DNA of 64,000 bases from CAVVFX01 sp963747535 (GCA_963747535.1 CAVVFX010000019.1:124001-188000); one strand, 5' to 3'; positions 8,258-18,249 are shown, numbered from the stretch's first letter. Notes: generated by a model from the letters alone, not told the origin. Translations and numbers: made by a program.

Positions 8258-9244
8258 ATGAAGACGCGAAAGCTTGGAACGCTGGAAGTTTCGGATCTCG
8301 GATTTGGCTGCATGAACTTGGCCACCAACTACGGCCCAGCAGCCCCCATCGACGACGCCATCCAGGTCATCCGTGCGGCGTACAGCAGCGGTGTGACGTT
8401 CTTCGACACGGCTGAAGTGTACGGCCCGTACATGAGCGAAACCATCGTCGGCGGCGCGCTCGAACCGTTCCGTAACGAGGTGAAGATCGCAACAAAATTC
8501 GGCTTCGACCTCACCGATCAGGGCGGTCTGAACAGCCGGCCAGATCACATTAAGAGAATGGTGGACGGGTGCCTGAAGCGCCTCCGGACGGACCGGATCG
8601 ATCTCTTCTATCAACATCGAGTCGATCCAAATGTTCCAATCGAGGACGTTGCGGGTGCCGTGAAAGAGCTGATTGAGAACGGCAAGGTGTTACATTTCGG
8701 TCTCTCGGAAGCAAGCCCCAACACCATCCGCAGAGCACACGCCGTTCAGCCCGTCGCAGCGCTCCAGACAGAGTATTCGCTCATGAATCGTGACCCGGAA
8801 GAGAACGGATTGCTCGATACATGCGAAGAACTGGGAATCGGCTTTGTGCCGTGGGGTCCAATGGGCATGGGCTATCTGACGCAGAAGGTTAATGCACAGA
8901 CGAAGTTTGATTCGAAATCTGATCTGCGTTCTGGATTTGACCGTTTCAAGCCGGAAAGCATAACCGCGAATAAACCATTTGTCGATCGCATCAGCGAGCT
9001 TGCGAAGAGAAAAAACGCTACCACAGCGCAACTGTCGCTTGCCTGGCTCCTGGCCCAGAAGCCGTTCATCGTTCCAATCCCCGGAACCGGCAAGGTCAAG
9101 CACCTTCAGGAGAACATCGAATCCACCAAACTTGTACTGACCGCGGAAGACCTGAAAGAGATCGCTAGCGCTCTCGCCGGGTTCAAGGTGCACGGTGGCC
9201 GAATGAATGAAGAGCAGATGCGGGTCGTTGACCAATCGGTGTGA
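8258..9244 (+). CDS. aldo/keto reductase
   Basis: 328 residues starting at the ATG at 8258, which has GAGGTGGAG just upstream. The AKR barrel is complete: GFGCMNLA near the N-terminus, FFDTAEVYG with the catalytic Asp and Tyr, the Lys in IATKFGFDL and the His in YQHRVDPNVPIEDV, then LAWLLAQKPFIVPIPGT and a C-terminal cofactor-binding segment. It resembles the YakC/perakine-reductase-like branch that reduces aldehydes and ketones with NADPH. It overlaps the next gene by four bases and diverges from the AraC regulator. Confidence 0.94.
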   Translation: MKTRKLGTLEVSDLGFGCMNLATNYGPAAPIDDAIQVIRAAYSSGVTFFDTAEVYGPYMSETIVGGALEPFRNEVKIATKFGFDLTDQGGLNSRPDHIKRMVDGCLKRLRTDRIDLFYQHRVDPNVPIEDVAGAVKELIENGKVLHFGLSEASPNTIRRAHAVQPVAALQTEYSLMNRDPEENGLLDTCEELGIGFVPWGPMGMGYLTQKVNAQTKFDSKSDLRSGFDRFKPESITANKPFVDRISELAKRKNATTAQLSLAWLLAQKPFIVPIPGTGKVKHLQENIESTKLVLTAEDLKEIASALAGFKVHGGRMNEEQMRVVDQSV

Positions 9245-9678
9245 CCCCGCTGAAAACCGATATGACAACGGAAAACAACAAACTCACAATGCAGCGTTTT
9301 ACCGAGTTCATCAACACCGCCAGTGAGAAACTGGCCGCGGAACTGATTTCTCCAAACGCCGTATTCCATGTTCCTGGACGCTCCGAACCGATGCGGGGTC
9401 CGGCTGGATACCTCGCGATTATCGGGATGATGCGAGGGGGCTTTCCCGACATCCAATGGACGCTGGAGGAACTGATCGCCGAAGGCGATAAGGTAGCCGC
9501 GCGCTTCACGATGCGGGGCACGCATCTAGGGGCCTTTTTTGGCGCACCGTCAACGGGGAAGAAGATCGAGGTGCAGGCGATGAACTTCTATCGGTTTTCG
9601 GACGGGCAAATCGTCGAAGAACGGGGTCAGCCCGATCTTCTGGGGTTGTTGCAGCAAATCGGCGCGGTGCCGAGTTAG
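9241..9678 (+). CDS. SnoaL-like (NTF2-fold) polyketide-cyclase-family protein
   Basis: 145 residues if the GTG at 9241 is used (GTGA overlap with the aldo/keto reductase stop); an ATG at 9262 would give 138. The pattern FTEFINTASEKLAAELISPNAVFHVPG, then GGFPDIQWTLEELIAEGDKVAARFTMRGTH, fits SnoaL-like ester-cyclase-related NTF2-fold proteins. The members vary widely in function and the substrate is not predictable. The overlap suggests co-expression with the reductase under the AraC regulator. Confidence 0.85.
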   Translation: MTPLKTDMTTENNKLTMQRFTEFINTASEKLAAELISPNAVFHVPGRSEPMRGPAGYLAIIGMMRGGFPDIQWTLEELIAEGDKVAARFTMRGTHLGAFFGAPSTGKKIEVQAMNFYRFSDGQIVEERGQPDLLGLLQQIGAVPS

Positions 9679-10096
9679 GAGCCGTTGACGTTCACCTCGG
9701 TGAACGAACAATAGGTGAAGGTCGTAGAGTAGTAGGGATGGTTCGCGCAGGGCTCGTATTAGTCCTGAGAAACGCGTTGTGAGAGATTACTCCCGGGAAG
9801 TCGCGGTCCGCGTCAACTTGACGGAAACGCGCTAGTCGTCGATATGCACCTCGGTCACTTGGCCCGGTGTCGCGCTGGGTGAAGTTGACCTATTCGTGAT
9901 AGCTGCTGTCACGTCAGTTTCCTCGATCCCATATCTTGCCGGTTCAAGCCGCTGACCCACGGCATCCATGCTGTTCGACACTTCCATTGTTGACCCCTCG
10001 CAGCGTCGTTTATCCGGTGATATACTGCCCTGACCGGGTGCTGTCTACAAGTTTTGTCCGAGGCTAGAATTCGAGGTGAAAAGGAGGAATTAATCC
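9679..10096. other. upstream region of the TonB receptor gene
   Basis: No gene is supported in these 418 bp. An inverted repeat at 9690-9705 (GTTCACC, TC, GGTGAAC) stands right after the SnoaL-like gene, and a strong Shine-Dalgarno AAGGAGGAATT precedes the receptor start. Confidence 0.5.
9690..9705. promoter_or_regulatory. 7-bp inverted repeat, possible operator or short hairpin
   Basis: GTTCACC and GGTGAAC are exact reverse complements separated by two bases. No T-run follows, so a protein-binding site is as likely as a hairpin. Confidence 0.3.
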
Positions 10097-13000
10097 ATGA
10101 AATGCGTCAGCGTTCTCTTGACAATCGTAGCGTTAGCCGCTCCATTAGCGTCTCACGCACAGGTGCTATATGGCTCACTAACGGGAAGTGTCACCGATAC
10201 CAGCGGCGCTGCCATTGCGGGCGCCAAAGTTGAGGCGCTCCACGTGGCCATGGGAATTTCGAAACGTGCCGTTTCTGACGATCACGGCGCATACGTGTTG
10301 AATGATCTCCAGCCCGGGACCTATCGCCTGACTTTCACTGCGCCGCGATTCGGCACCGAGGTCCAGGAGAATGTCCAGTTGGACGCCAATACGGACCATC
10401 GCGTCGATGCTCAACTACAAGTGGCCCAGGTGAACCAAAGCGTAACCGTCGATGCGTCGGCGGTAACCCTGCAGACCGAGCGCGCCGACGTGAGCACGCA
10501 GCTTCAGCAGACCCAGGTTGCGAATCTACCGCTCGGCGCAAATCGCAATTTCCAGACCTTGATGAGGCTGGTGCCCGGTTCAAGTCCGCCCGCGGCCGCG
10601 CACTCGTCCGCAGGAAACCCGACCGGAGCCTTGCAAAGTTACGTCAACGGCGGCGCGGATACATCCAACTCAACGCGAATCGACGGAACGGCCGTGCTCA
10701 ACTTCTGGGAGGGCAACATCATCGCTTATGTGCCGCCCGCCGAAGCCATCGAAGCGGTAAACCTGGTGACCGCCAGTTTCGATGCCGAACAAGGACAGGC
10801 CGGCGGATCCGTGGTGAACCTGACCATCAAATCCGGCACGAACGAGTTTCACGGCGCTGCATGGGAATACAACACCAACAGCGACCTGAAGGCCCGGAAC
10901 TTCTTCTACTACGGCAAGAACAATCCGAAGAACATTCTTAACCAGTTTGGTCTTTCGACGGGCGGTCCGATCATCAAGAACAAGCTTTTCTTCTTCGTGG
11001 ACTGGGAGCGCTATATGCTACGGCAGAGCGTTTCCGGCTTACAGTCGGTTCCCACAGATCCGCTACGGCAAGGGAATTTCGCCGGTACCGGCACAACCAT
11101 TTACAACCCGTCCACCGGTAATCCTGACGGCACGGGGCGAATTCCATTTGCCAACAATCAGATTCCGGTGTCCATGCTCAGCTCGGCGGCAATGAAAATG
11201 ACGGCGCTGATTCCAGAGCCAAACCAGGGGTCCGGCATCGCCAATAATTACTTCGGGTCGGCCAGTCTTCAGTACACGCGCGACAGCGTGGACAGCAAGG
11301 TCAACTACAACCCCAATGACAAAAGCACGGTTTTCGCCCGGTACAGCGCCATGCCGGCACTTATCTTCGACCCGCAGGCGCTCGGTCCAGCCGGCGGCAA
11401 CACCTTCGATGGAGGGCAGCCCGGGACGGCACCCAGTCTGACGCAGGTCGCGGCACTGGGCGGAACTTACACCTTCACGCCCCATCTTTTACTGGATGGC
11501 AACATCGGATACGTGCGAGAACCCCTCTCGGCCAAGAACGTCGATCTGAACAAAAACTACGGCTCGGACGTGCTCGGCATTCCCGGGACGAATGGTCCGA
11601 ATCCTCTCCAGGGCGGATATCCCAACTTCGTTATCAGCGGCTTCTCCTCGCTCGGCAATCCGAACGTATCGAATCCATTCCAGTTTCGCGATAACAACTA
11701 TCTCTATACGGCCAACGTAAGTTGGATCAAGGGGTCCCATTCGGTCCGATTTGGCGGCGAGTTCGACCGCTGGCAGATTAATCATTTCCAGGCTCAATTG
11801 AAATATGGCGTGCGCGGCGGGTTCAACTTCACTGGCGGCCTAACCGCGCTAAACGGAGGGCCCGCGCCGAACGCGTACAACGGGTGGGCCGATTTCATGC
11901 TCGGTTTACCGCAAGCCATGGGCAAGGACAACCAATACATTGATCCGGCAACGGTCCGAGAGAGCACTTATTCGTTCTATGTCCGCGACCACTGGCAGGT
12001 CACGCGCAAGCTGACCGTGGATTACGGCGGCCGCTATGAATTCTACCCGTTTGCCACACGCGATCACTTTGGAGGCAACCGCTACGATCCCGGCACGAAT
12101 CTGGCCTTGCTCGGCGGCGTGAATGGCGTACCCAACAATGTGGGGGTTGACGTAGGGCTCGGACAATTGGAACCGCGCATTGGCCTGGCGTACAGGCTGG
12201 ACGAGAAGACCGTTATCCGGGTGGGCTACGGGATCAGCAGCGACCCTTATTATTTCACGAACATGCGCGACGCGTATCCCGCAGTCATCTCGCAACAGTA
12301 CGCAGGCGCGAATTCCTACACCGCCGCGGGGAGCCTGGCAACCGGCATTCCCGCATTGGTCGGGCCAGTCATCAGCCAGGGAAGTTTTCCGCTGCCGGCG
12401 AACGTCGGCACTCTCACTTTCCCGAAGGATTTCAATCGCGGCTACATCGAATCCTACAATTTCACGGTGCAGCGGAACATGGGCCTCGGTTTCAATGCGC
12501 AGGCGGCTTATGTGGGTACGCGCACCGTGCGCCCCGTTTCCGAGGTTAATATCAATGCGGCGGGGCCGGGCGGCGGCAATGCCGGTACACCGCTCTTCCA
12601 GGAATTTGGAAACGCGAATACCATCAGCGACCAGATTCCGTTCAATGGCGGCCACTATAACGCGCTACAGAGCCAGTTGAAGAGGAACGTCGGAAGTGCG
12701 GTGTTTGGCGTGGTCTACACGTTTTCCCGCGCGATCGATTATTTCGACACAGAAAACGCTTCGCTTACCTGGGCGTGGGAACCGATGTGGAACAGAAACA
12801 AAGCGCTCGCCGGCTACGACCGCACCCAGAATTTCCAGACCTATGCGGTGTACACACTGCCATTCGGCCACGGCCACCAGTGGGCCAACCACGGTATTGC
12901 CGCGATAATCGCGGGCGGTTGGACGGTAAACACCGTCCTCAGCCGCATGAGCGGTACGCCTTTCAGCGTGGCGTCATCCGGAACATCCGTGAACGCGCCC

Positions 13001-13390
13001 GGGAACACCCAAACCGCCGACCTGGTGCTTCCCACCGTAACCATTATCGGAGGTCATGGTCCGAATTCTCCTTATTTCAACCCCCTCGCGTTCGCGCCCG
13101 TGTCCGCCGTTCGTTTCGGCAATTCCGGTCGAGACATCGTGCGCGGGCCCGGGTTCTTCAATCTGGACGCCAGCGTTTTCCGCGATTTCAAAATCCGCGA
13201 GAACATAAAGCTGCAGTTCCGAACCGAAACGTACGGATTGACCAACACTCCCCAATTCGCGAACCCCGCGGCTACGGTTTCGAATGCGAGCTTCGCGAAT
13301 GGCGGCATTACCAATTTCAATGGCTACGATATCATCAGCTCTTCGACTGGAGATCGGCAGATCCGGTTTGCGTTGAAGCTGATGTTCTGA
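10097..13390 (+). CDS. TonB-dependent receptor, Oar-like, with carboxypeptidase-regulatory N-terminal domain
   Basis: 1097 residues with a clear signal peptide (1-21, ending ASHAQ) and a strong Shine-Dalgarno before the ATG. Residues ~25-110 form a carboxypeptidase-regulatory/Ig-like fold (GSVTDTSGAAIAGAKVEA, then YVLNDLQPGTYRLTF). A plug-like segment follows (~115-250) and then a long beta-barrel rich in aromatic strands, ending in RFALKLMF with the C-terminal Phe of outer-membrane proteins. This architecture is the very common Acidobacteriota Oar-like receptor. No SusD-like partner or TonB/ExbBD gene is adjacent, so the ligand is unknown. Confidence 0.93.
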   Translation: MKCVSVLLTIVALAAPLASHAQVLYGSLTGSVTDTSGAAIAGAKVEALHVAMGISKRAVSDDHGAYVLNDLQPGTYRLTFTAPRFGTEVQENVQLDANTDHRVDAQLQVAQVNQSVTVDASAVTLQTERADVSTQLQQTQVANLPLGANRNFQTLMRLVPGSSPPAAAHSSAGNPTGALQSYVNGGADTSNSTRIDGTAVLNFWEGNIIAYVPPAEAIEAVNLVTASFDAEQGQAGGSVVNLTIKSGTNEFHGAAWEYNTNSDLKARNFFYYGKNNPKNILNQFGLSTGGPIIKNKLFFFVDWERYMLRQSVSGLQSVPTDPLRQGNFAGTGTTIYNPSTGNPDGTGRIPFANNQIPVSMLSSAAMKMTALIPEPNQGSGIANNYFGSASLQYTRDSVDSKVNYNPNDKSTVFARYSAMPALIFDPQALGPAGGNTFDGGQPGTAPSLTQVAALGGTYTFTPHLLLDGNIGYVREPLSAKNVDLNKNYGSDVLGIPGTNGPNPLQGGYPNFVISGFSSLGNPNVSNPFQFRDNNYLYTANVSWIKGSHSVRFGGEFDRWQINHFQAQLKYGVRGGFNFTGGLTALNGGPAPNAYNGWADFMLGLPQAMGKDNQYIDPATVRESTYSFYVRDHWQVTRKLTVDYGGRYEFYPFATRDHFGGNRYDPGTNLALLGGVNGVPNNVGVDVGLGQLEPRIGLAYRLDEKTVIRVGYGISSDPYYFTNMRDAYPAVISQQYAGANSYTAAGSLATGIPALVGPVISQGSFPLPANVGTLTFPKDFNRGYIESYNFTVQRNMGLGFNAQAAYVGTRTVRPVSEVNINAAGPGGGNAGTPLFQEFGNANTISDQIPFNGGHYNALQSQLKRNVGSAVFGVVYTFSRAIDYFDTENASLTWAWEPMWNRNKALAGYDRTQNFQTYAVYTLPFGHGHQWANHGIAAIIAGGWTVNTVLSRMSGTPFSVASSGTSVNAPGNTQTADLVLPTVTIIGGHGPNSPYFNPLAFAPVSAVRFGNSGRDIVRGPGFFNLDASVFRDFKIRENIKLQFRTETYGLTNTPQFANPAATVSNASFANGGITNFNGYDIISSSTGDRQIRFALKLMF

Positions 13391-13774
13391 CGCGGACTGG
13401 CCAGCCCGGCCTGGGATCACTTGGGCTATAGCCCAGCCGACGAAAACGCCAAAGGAAGAGTAGCAGGGGGCCGGCCCGTAACGCGCCCATGTGCCTATCC
13501 ACCGTGGCTTATGGTTGTGGCGGGGTAGGCAAACGGATGCTCGGGATACCTGGGCCAAACTGCCTCGGGGCTGCTGCGCAGCACGCATTGTAATGGGGAA
13601 AGCAGCCGCAACCGAGGCCGCTTCGCACACCCAAGCCTGTCGCTTGCTCGACAGCGGCGACCGGGGGGGTCGCTTGCGGACGTGGGCGTCCGCCCCACAA
13701 AAGGCCAGCCGGCGCGGCTGGAATGCGGGCACGTTAAAATAGAAATTAACTCCCCCAAGAAAACGAGGCCCTCT
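13391..13774. other. intergenic region with palindromes
   Basis: No gene seen. It contains a perfect 14-bp palindrome TGGGCTATAGCCCA at 13422-13435, which may serve as a hairpin after the receptor gene, and the family B repeat at 13657-13706. Confidence 0.55.
13657..13706. repeat. palindromic repeat family B, copy 1
   Basis: Nearly identical over about 50 bp to 18130-18179. It holds two stems: GCGACC with GGTCGC, and GCGGACG with CGTCCGC around a TGGG loop, followed by CCCCACAAAAGGCCA. The two copies flank the purQ-purL-purF cluster in the same orientation. Confidence 0.85.
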
Positions 13775-14452
13775 ATGAAGGTCGGTGTAATTGTCTTTCC
13801 CGGCAGCAACTGCGACCACGATGCGTGGTACGCCGTCCAGCACAATCTCGGCCACCAGGCTGAGTTTATCTGGCACGACTCCGGCACGCTCGGCGACGTC
13901 GATGCCGTCATTCTGCCGGGCGGGTTTTCTTACGGCGATTATCTTCGCTGCGGCGCGATCGCCCGCTTCTCGCCGGTCATGCGCGCGGTCCGCAAATTTG
14001 CAGACGATGGCGGGCTGGTGCTCGGGATCTGCAACGGCTTCCAGATTCTGGTCGAGTCGCATCTGCTGCCCGGCGCACTGCTGCGCAATGCCGGGCTCAA
14101 GTTCGTCTGCCGCGAGGTCACGCTGCGCACCGAAACGGCCGATAGTCCGTTCACTAACGCGCTCAGGAAGGGCCAAATCATTCACGCGCCGGTGGCGCAC
14201 GGCGAAGGCTGCTACTTTGCGGACGCACGCACACTGGATGAGCTCGAAGCCGAAGATCGCATCGTCTTCCGCTATCTCGACAATCCTAACGGCTCGTTGC
14301 GCGATATCGCGGGCATCCTCAATAAAGGACGGAACGTCATGGGCATGATGCCGCATCCCGAACGCGCCTGCGATCCCCTGATGGGCTCCGTTGAAGGCCG
14401 CGCGGTGTTCGAATCCATGTTCGCGGCCGCCGAGTCCACTTGTCTCCCATGA
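13775..14452 (+). CDS. purQ: phosphoribosylformylglycinamidine synthase, glutaminase subunit
   Basis: 225 residues, the normal size for PurQ. It releases ammonia from glutamine and passes it to PurL for the FGAR-to-FGAM step of purine synthesis. The class I glutaminase triad is visible: Cys86 in GICNGFQ, and the His/Glu in MMPHPERACD near the C-terminus; FPGSNCDHD at the N-terminus is the PurQ signature. Its stop overlaps the purL start (ATGA), so expression is coupled. Confidence 0.97.
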   Translation: MKVGVIVFPGSNCDHDAWYAVQHNLGHQAEFIWHDSGTLGDVDAVILPGGFSYGDYLRCGAIARFSPVMRAVRKFADDGGLVLGICNGFQILVESHLLPGALLRNAGLKFVCREVTLRTETADSPFTNALRKGQIIHAPVAHGEGCYFADARTLDELEAEDRIVFRYLDNPNGSLRDIAGILNKGRNVMGMMPHPERACDPLMGSVEGRAVFESMFAAAESTCLP

Positions 14453-16686
14453 CCATCACACCCGAACTCATCACCCAGCATCAGCTCACGCCCGCGGAGT
14501 ATCGCAAGATCGTCGCGCTCCTGGGACGGGAACCCAGCTATACCGAACTGGGAGTTTTTTCGGTGATGTGGAGCGAGCACTGCTCGTATAAATCGTCCCG
14601 CATCCATTTGAAGAAGCTGCCGACGCGCGGCAAAGCCGTCGTGCAAGGGCCCGGTGAAAATGCGGGCATCGTCGCCATCGGCAAGGACGCCGAGGGACAC
14701 GACTGGGTCGCCTGTTTCAAGATCGAATCGCATAACCACCCGAGCTACATCGAACCGTTCCAGGGTGCGGCGACCGGAGTCGGCGGCATTCTGCGCGATA
14801 TCTTCACCATGGGCGCGCGACCCCTCGCGGTGATGGATTCGCTGCGCTTTGGCTCTCCCACCGATCCGGACCCCATCGTGGCCGCGCGCAATCGCCGCAT
14901 TATCGAAGGCGTGGTGGCGGGGATCGCGCACTATGGCAACTGTTTCGGCGTGCCGACGGTCGGCGGCGAAACCATCTTCGAGCCGTGCTACAACGGCAAC
15001 CCTTTAGTGAATGTCTTCGCGCTGGGGGTTTGCCGCAAGGACGAGATCTTCTACGCCAAGGCTTCGGGTATCGGCAACCCGGTGATCTATGTCGGGGCAA
15101 AAACCGGCCGCGACGGGATTCACGGCGCATCCATGGCATCCGCCGAATTCACCGAGGAGTCGAAGCAGAAGCGCCCGAATGTGCAGGTCGGCGACCCGTT
15201 TCTGGAGAAACTGCTCCTCGAAGCGTGCCTCGAGGTCATGAAGACCGGCGCAGTGGTGGCCATTCAGGACATGGGCGCGGCGGGGTTGACGTCGTCGTCC
15301 TGCGAAATGGGCAGCCGTGGAGAGGTCGGGATCGAGATCGATCTGGACCGTGTCCCCCAGCGGGAGACCGGCATGACCGCATACGAGATGCTGCTCTCGG
15401 AATCGCAGGAGCGCATGCTGCTGGTCGCAGAGCAGGGTAGGGAGGAGGAGGTTTTTCAGGTCTTCAGAAAATGGGGACTGGACGCCGTTACCATCGGCAC
15501 GGTGACCGCGGATGGCCTTCTGCGTGTGCGCCATAAAGGCCAGGTAGTGGCCGAAATCCCCAACCGCGGACTGGCCGACGAAGCTCCGCGTTACGACCGG
15601 CCGTTTACCGCGCCGTTGCGCACTGCTCACATGGAAGCTCCGGCTTTCGTCGGCAGCGCGGATCTGACTGCGGACCTGTTCAGGCTAGTGGGTTCCGCGG
15701 ACCTGTGCAGCAAGCGTTGGATCTGGCAGCAATACGACTACATGGTCCGCACCAACACCACGGCCGGGCCCGGCAGCGATGCCGCGGTAGTGCGCGTGAA
15801 GGAGATCGATACGTCGATCGCGATGGCGCTCGACGGCAACGGCCGCTACTGCTATCTCGATCCCCGTGAAGGCGCCAGGCTGAACGTGGCGGAATGCTGC
15901 CGCAACCTGGCGACGGCCGGCGCGACACCCATCGCGGCGACCAACAACCTGAACTTCGGCAATCCGGAACGGCCTGAGATCATGGCCCAGTTGGTCGAGG
16001 CCGTCGAAGGCATGGCGGAAGCGTGCGCATTCTTCGAGACGCCCATCACCGGAGGCAACGTGAGTCTCTACAACGAGACGCTGGGAGAGGGCATTTATCC
16101 GACGCCGGTGATGGGCATTATCGGGCTCATGCCGACAGCCAAACCGGTCTCGAAGCATTTCCAGAATGAAGGGCGGACCGTCCTTCTACTGGGAGGGCTG
16201 GGCGAAACGGACGATATACATTTCGGCGGGACGCAGTACGCCAAGGTGATCCTGGGCACGCTCTGGGGTTTGCCGCCGAAGCTGGATATGGGCTACGAAA
16301 AGCGAGTCCACGATACCATGCGAAGCATCGTTTCGGAAGGGCTGGCGGAAAGCGCGCACGACCTTAGCGACGGCGGTCTCGGTTGCGCGCTGGCACTCAG
16401 CGCCGGCGGTGGAGTGGGGGCCGACATCACGCTGGACTCTGAGCTACGCGTGGAACACCTGCTGTTCCACGAGGCTCCATCCCGAATTCTCATTTCGACC
16501 GCGCAGCCGGATCAGGTGCAAGCCCTCGCCGGGAAATACCAGGTCGCCTGTACACCGATCGGCGTTACAATGAAAAAGCGGTTACAAATTCGGAACGCGG
16601 ACCAAATCTTGATCCAAGCCAACACATCCGAACTTCAGCACCACTTCGAAGCTGCCTTTCCCAAACTTCTACATCACAATGCTTGA
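14449..16686 (+). CDS. purL: phosphoribosylformylglycinamidine synthase, synthetase subunit
   Basis: 745 residues from the ATG at 14449 (a TTG three codons earlier is less likely). This is the small-type PurL that works with PurQ (and usually PurS). Signatures: FSVMWSEHCSYKSSR, ESHNHPSYIEPFQGAATGVGGILRD for ATP/metal binding, and GGNVSLYNE and DLSDGGLGCALA in the second half. No purS is seen between purQ and its neighbours, so PurS must be encoded elsewhere. It overlaps purQ by four bases and purF by eight. Confidence 0.97.
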   Translation: MTITPELITQHQLTPAEYRKIVALLGREPSYTELGVFSVMWSEHCSYKSSRIHLKKLPTRGKAVVQGPGENAGIVAIGKDAEGHDWVACFKIESHNHPSYIEPFQGAATGVGGILRDIFTMGARPLAVMDSLRFGSPTDPDPIVAARNRRIIEGVVAGIAHYGNCFGVPTVGGETIFEPCYNGNPLVNVFALGVCRKDEIFYAKASGIGNPVIYVGAKTGRDGIHGASMASAEFTEESKQKRPNVQVGDPFLEKLLLEACLEVMKTGAVVAIQDMGAAGLTSSSCEMGSRGEVGIEIDLDRVPQRETGMTAYEMLLSESQERMLLVAEQGREEEVFQVFRKWGLDAVTIGTVTADGLLRVRHKGQVVAEIPNRGLADEAPRYDRPFTAPLRTAHMEAPAFVGSADLTADLFRLVGSADLCSKRWIWQQYDYMVRTNTTAGPGSDAAVVRVKEIDTSIAMALDGNGRYCYLDPREGARLNVAECCRNLATAGATPIAATNNLNFGNPERPEIMAQLVEAVEGMAEACAFFETPITGGNVSLYNETLGEGIYPTPVMGIIGLMPTAKPVSKHFQNEGRTVLLLGGLGETDDIHFGGTQYAKVILGTLWGLPPKLDMGYEKRVHDTMRSIVSEGLAESAHDLSDGGLGCALALSAGGGVGADITLDSELRVEHLLFHEAPSRILISTAQPDQVQALAGKYQVACTPIGVTMKKRLQIRNADQILIQANTSELQHHFEAAFPKLLHHNA

Positions 16687-18088
16687 TAAATTCCGAGAAG
16701 AATGCGGCGTAGTTGCAATTTACGGCCACCCCGAAGCATCCAAGCTAGCGTATCTCGGACTCTACGCCTTGCAACACAGAGGCCAGGAGTCCGCCGGAAT
16801 TTCGACGTCTGACGGCAAGGAAATCCACACCCAGAAGTCCATGGGGCACGTCGCCGATATTTTCACCAACGAGGTTCTCAGGGAGCTTCCCGGCGACCAC
16901 GCGATCGGCCACACGCGCTATTCGACGGCCGGCGACACCGCCATTCTCAATGCCCAGCCGTTCTCGGTGGCGTGCAACAAGGGGCTGATTGCGGTAGCTC
17001 ACAACGGCAACATCACCAACGCGCTCGAACTCCGCCACGAGTTGGAAGACCGGGGCGCGATTTTCCAGGCCAACAGCGATACCGAGGTGGTGCTCCACCT
17101 GGTGGCGCACTCGAGCGAACGCACGCTGGCCGGCGCTCTGCGCGATGCGCTGCTGCAGCTTGAAGGGGCGTTTTCGCTGGTCTTCCTGGCGCAGGACCGC
17201 ATCATCGTGGCCCGCGATCCCCACGGCTTCCGTCCACTGGCCATGGGACAGAAAAGCGCTACGGGCAAGAAGCACTGCTACGTTTTCGCGTCGGAAACCT
17301 GTGCGTTCGACCTGATTGACGCGGTCTATCTGAACGACGTGCAGCCCGGCGAGATGGTGATCGTGGGACCGGAGGGAGTGACCCGTGAGCGGTATGCTCC
17401 GGAGCAGCCGTTGTCGCAGTGCGTCTTCGAACATGTTTACTTCTCCCGGCCGGACTCCATCGTTTTTGGGCGTCCTGTGCAGCAATCGCGCGAAATGCTG
17501 GGGCGGCTTCTCGCTCGGGAAGCCCCGGCGGACGCGGACATCGTGGTTCCGGTTCCGGACTCCGGCGTCGCGGCCGCACTGGGCTACTCCGAGGAATCCG
17601 GACTGCCCTACCGGCAAGCGCTGATCCGCAACCACTACGTCGGCCGGACCTTCATCGAACCTTCGCAGGCGATCCGCGATTTCGGGGTGAAGCTGAAGTT
17701 GAATCCTATCCGCCATCTGCTGGAGGGGAAGCGGGTGATCCTGGTGGACGATTCCATCGTTCGCGGGACGACCAGCCGCAAGATTGTCCGCATGGTTCGC
17801 CAGGCAGGAGCCCGTGAAGTGCACCTGCGCATCTCGTGCCCGCCGACGGTGTCGCCTTGCTTCTACGGCGTCGATACGCCCAACAAGAACGAATTGATCG
17901 CGGCCAACAGCACTACCGAAGAGATTCGCCGGTTTGTCGAGGCCGATTCTCTGTCCTACCTGTCGCTCAGAGCCTTGCGCGAGGCCGTCGCCGACGATGC
18001 CCAGGAATTCTGCTATGCGTGCTATACCGGTAACTATCCGACGGAACTGACCGACCACCAGCGGCTGGTTTCCATCCAACTGAAATAG
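16679..18088 (+). CDS. purF: amidophosphoribosyltransferase
   Basis: 469 residues. PurF makes phosphoribosylamine from PRPP and glutamine, the first committed step of purine synthesis. The N-terminal segment MLDKFREE is a propeptide, so the mature enzyme begins at Cys9 (CGVVAIYGH). The Ntn glutaminase motifs YALQHRGQESAGI and HTRYSTAG are present, and the PRPP-binding loop is VILVDDSIVRGTT. Near the C-terminus EFCYACYTGNYP fits the cysteine-containing tail of the Bacillus-type enzyme that binds a 4Fe-4S cluster. Start codon lies inside the end of purL. Confidence 0.97.
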   Translation: MLDKFREECGVVAIYGHPEASKLAYLGLYALQHRGQESAGISTSDGKEIHTQKSMGHVADIFTNEVLRELPGDHAIGHTRYSTAGDTAILNAQPFSVACNKGLIAVAHNGNITNALELRHELEDRGAIFQANSDTEVVLHLVAHSSERTLAGALRDALLQLEGAFSLVFLAQDRIIVARDPHGFRPLAMGQKSATGKKHCYVFASETCAFDLIDAVYLNDVQPGEMVIVGPEGVTRERYAPEQPLSQCVFEHVYFSRPDSIVFGRPVQQSREMLGRLLAREAPADADIVVPVPDSGVAAALGYSEESGLPYRQALIRNHYVGRTFIEPSQAIRDFGVKLKLNPIRHLLEGKRVILVDDSIVRGTTSRKIVRMVRQAGAREVHLRISCPPTVSPCFYGVDTPNKNELIAANSTTEEIRRFVEADSLSYLSLRALREAVADDAQEFCYACYTGNYPTELTDHQRLVSIQLK

Positions 18089-18096
18089 CCTTGTGT

Positions 18097-18125
18097 GACA
18101 GGCTCTAGCCTGGCTTTAGCCTGTC
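18097..18125. repeat. palindromic repeat family C, copy after purF
   Basis: GACAGGCT at 18097-18104 pairs with AGCCTGTC at 18118-18125, starting nine bases after the purF stop. Related stems occur at 48444-48463 and 52578-52595, and a decayed one near 35270. It could end purF transcripts but has no T-tract. Confidence 0.65.
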
Positions 18126-18129
18126 CAAA

Positions 18130-18179
18130 GCGACCAGGGGGTCGCTTGCGGACGTGGGCGTCCGCCCCACAAAAGGCCA
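18130..18179. repeat. palindromic repeat family B, copy 2
   Basis: About 50 bp nearly identical to 13657-13706, same orientation, directly behind the family C hairpin. The two form a compact block of repeats between purF and the small coiled-coil gene. Confidence 0.85.
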
Positions 18180-18249
18180 AAGTCGAGTGACAGGCTTTAG
18201 CCGGTCCGTTCGCCGAGCGAGACAAACTTCTGAGACAATAGAACTTAAC

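Noticed and set aside
11906..12655. Long minus-strand frame (249 codons) inside the TonB receptor gene
   Set aside because: Shadow of the receptor's codon bias in GC-rich DNA; the + frame is clearly a receptor.
12974..14356. 460-codon minus-strand frame across the receptor end and purQ
   Set aside because: Crosses a repeat and an unambiguous purQ on the other strand; no homology-like features.
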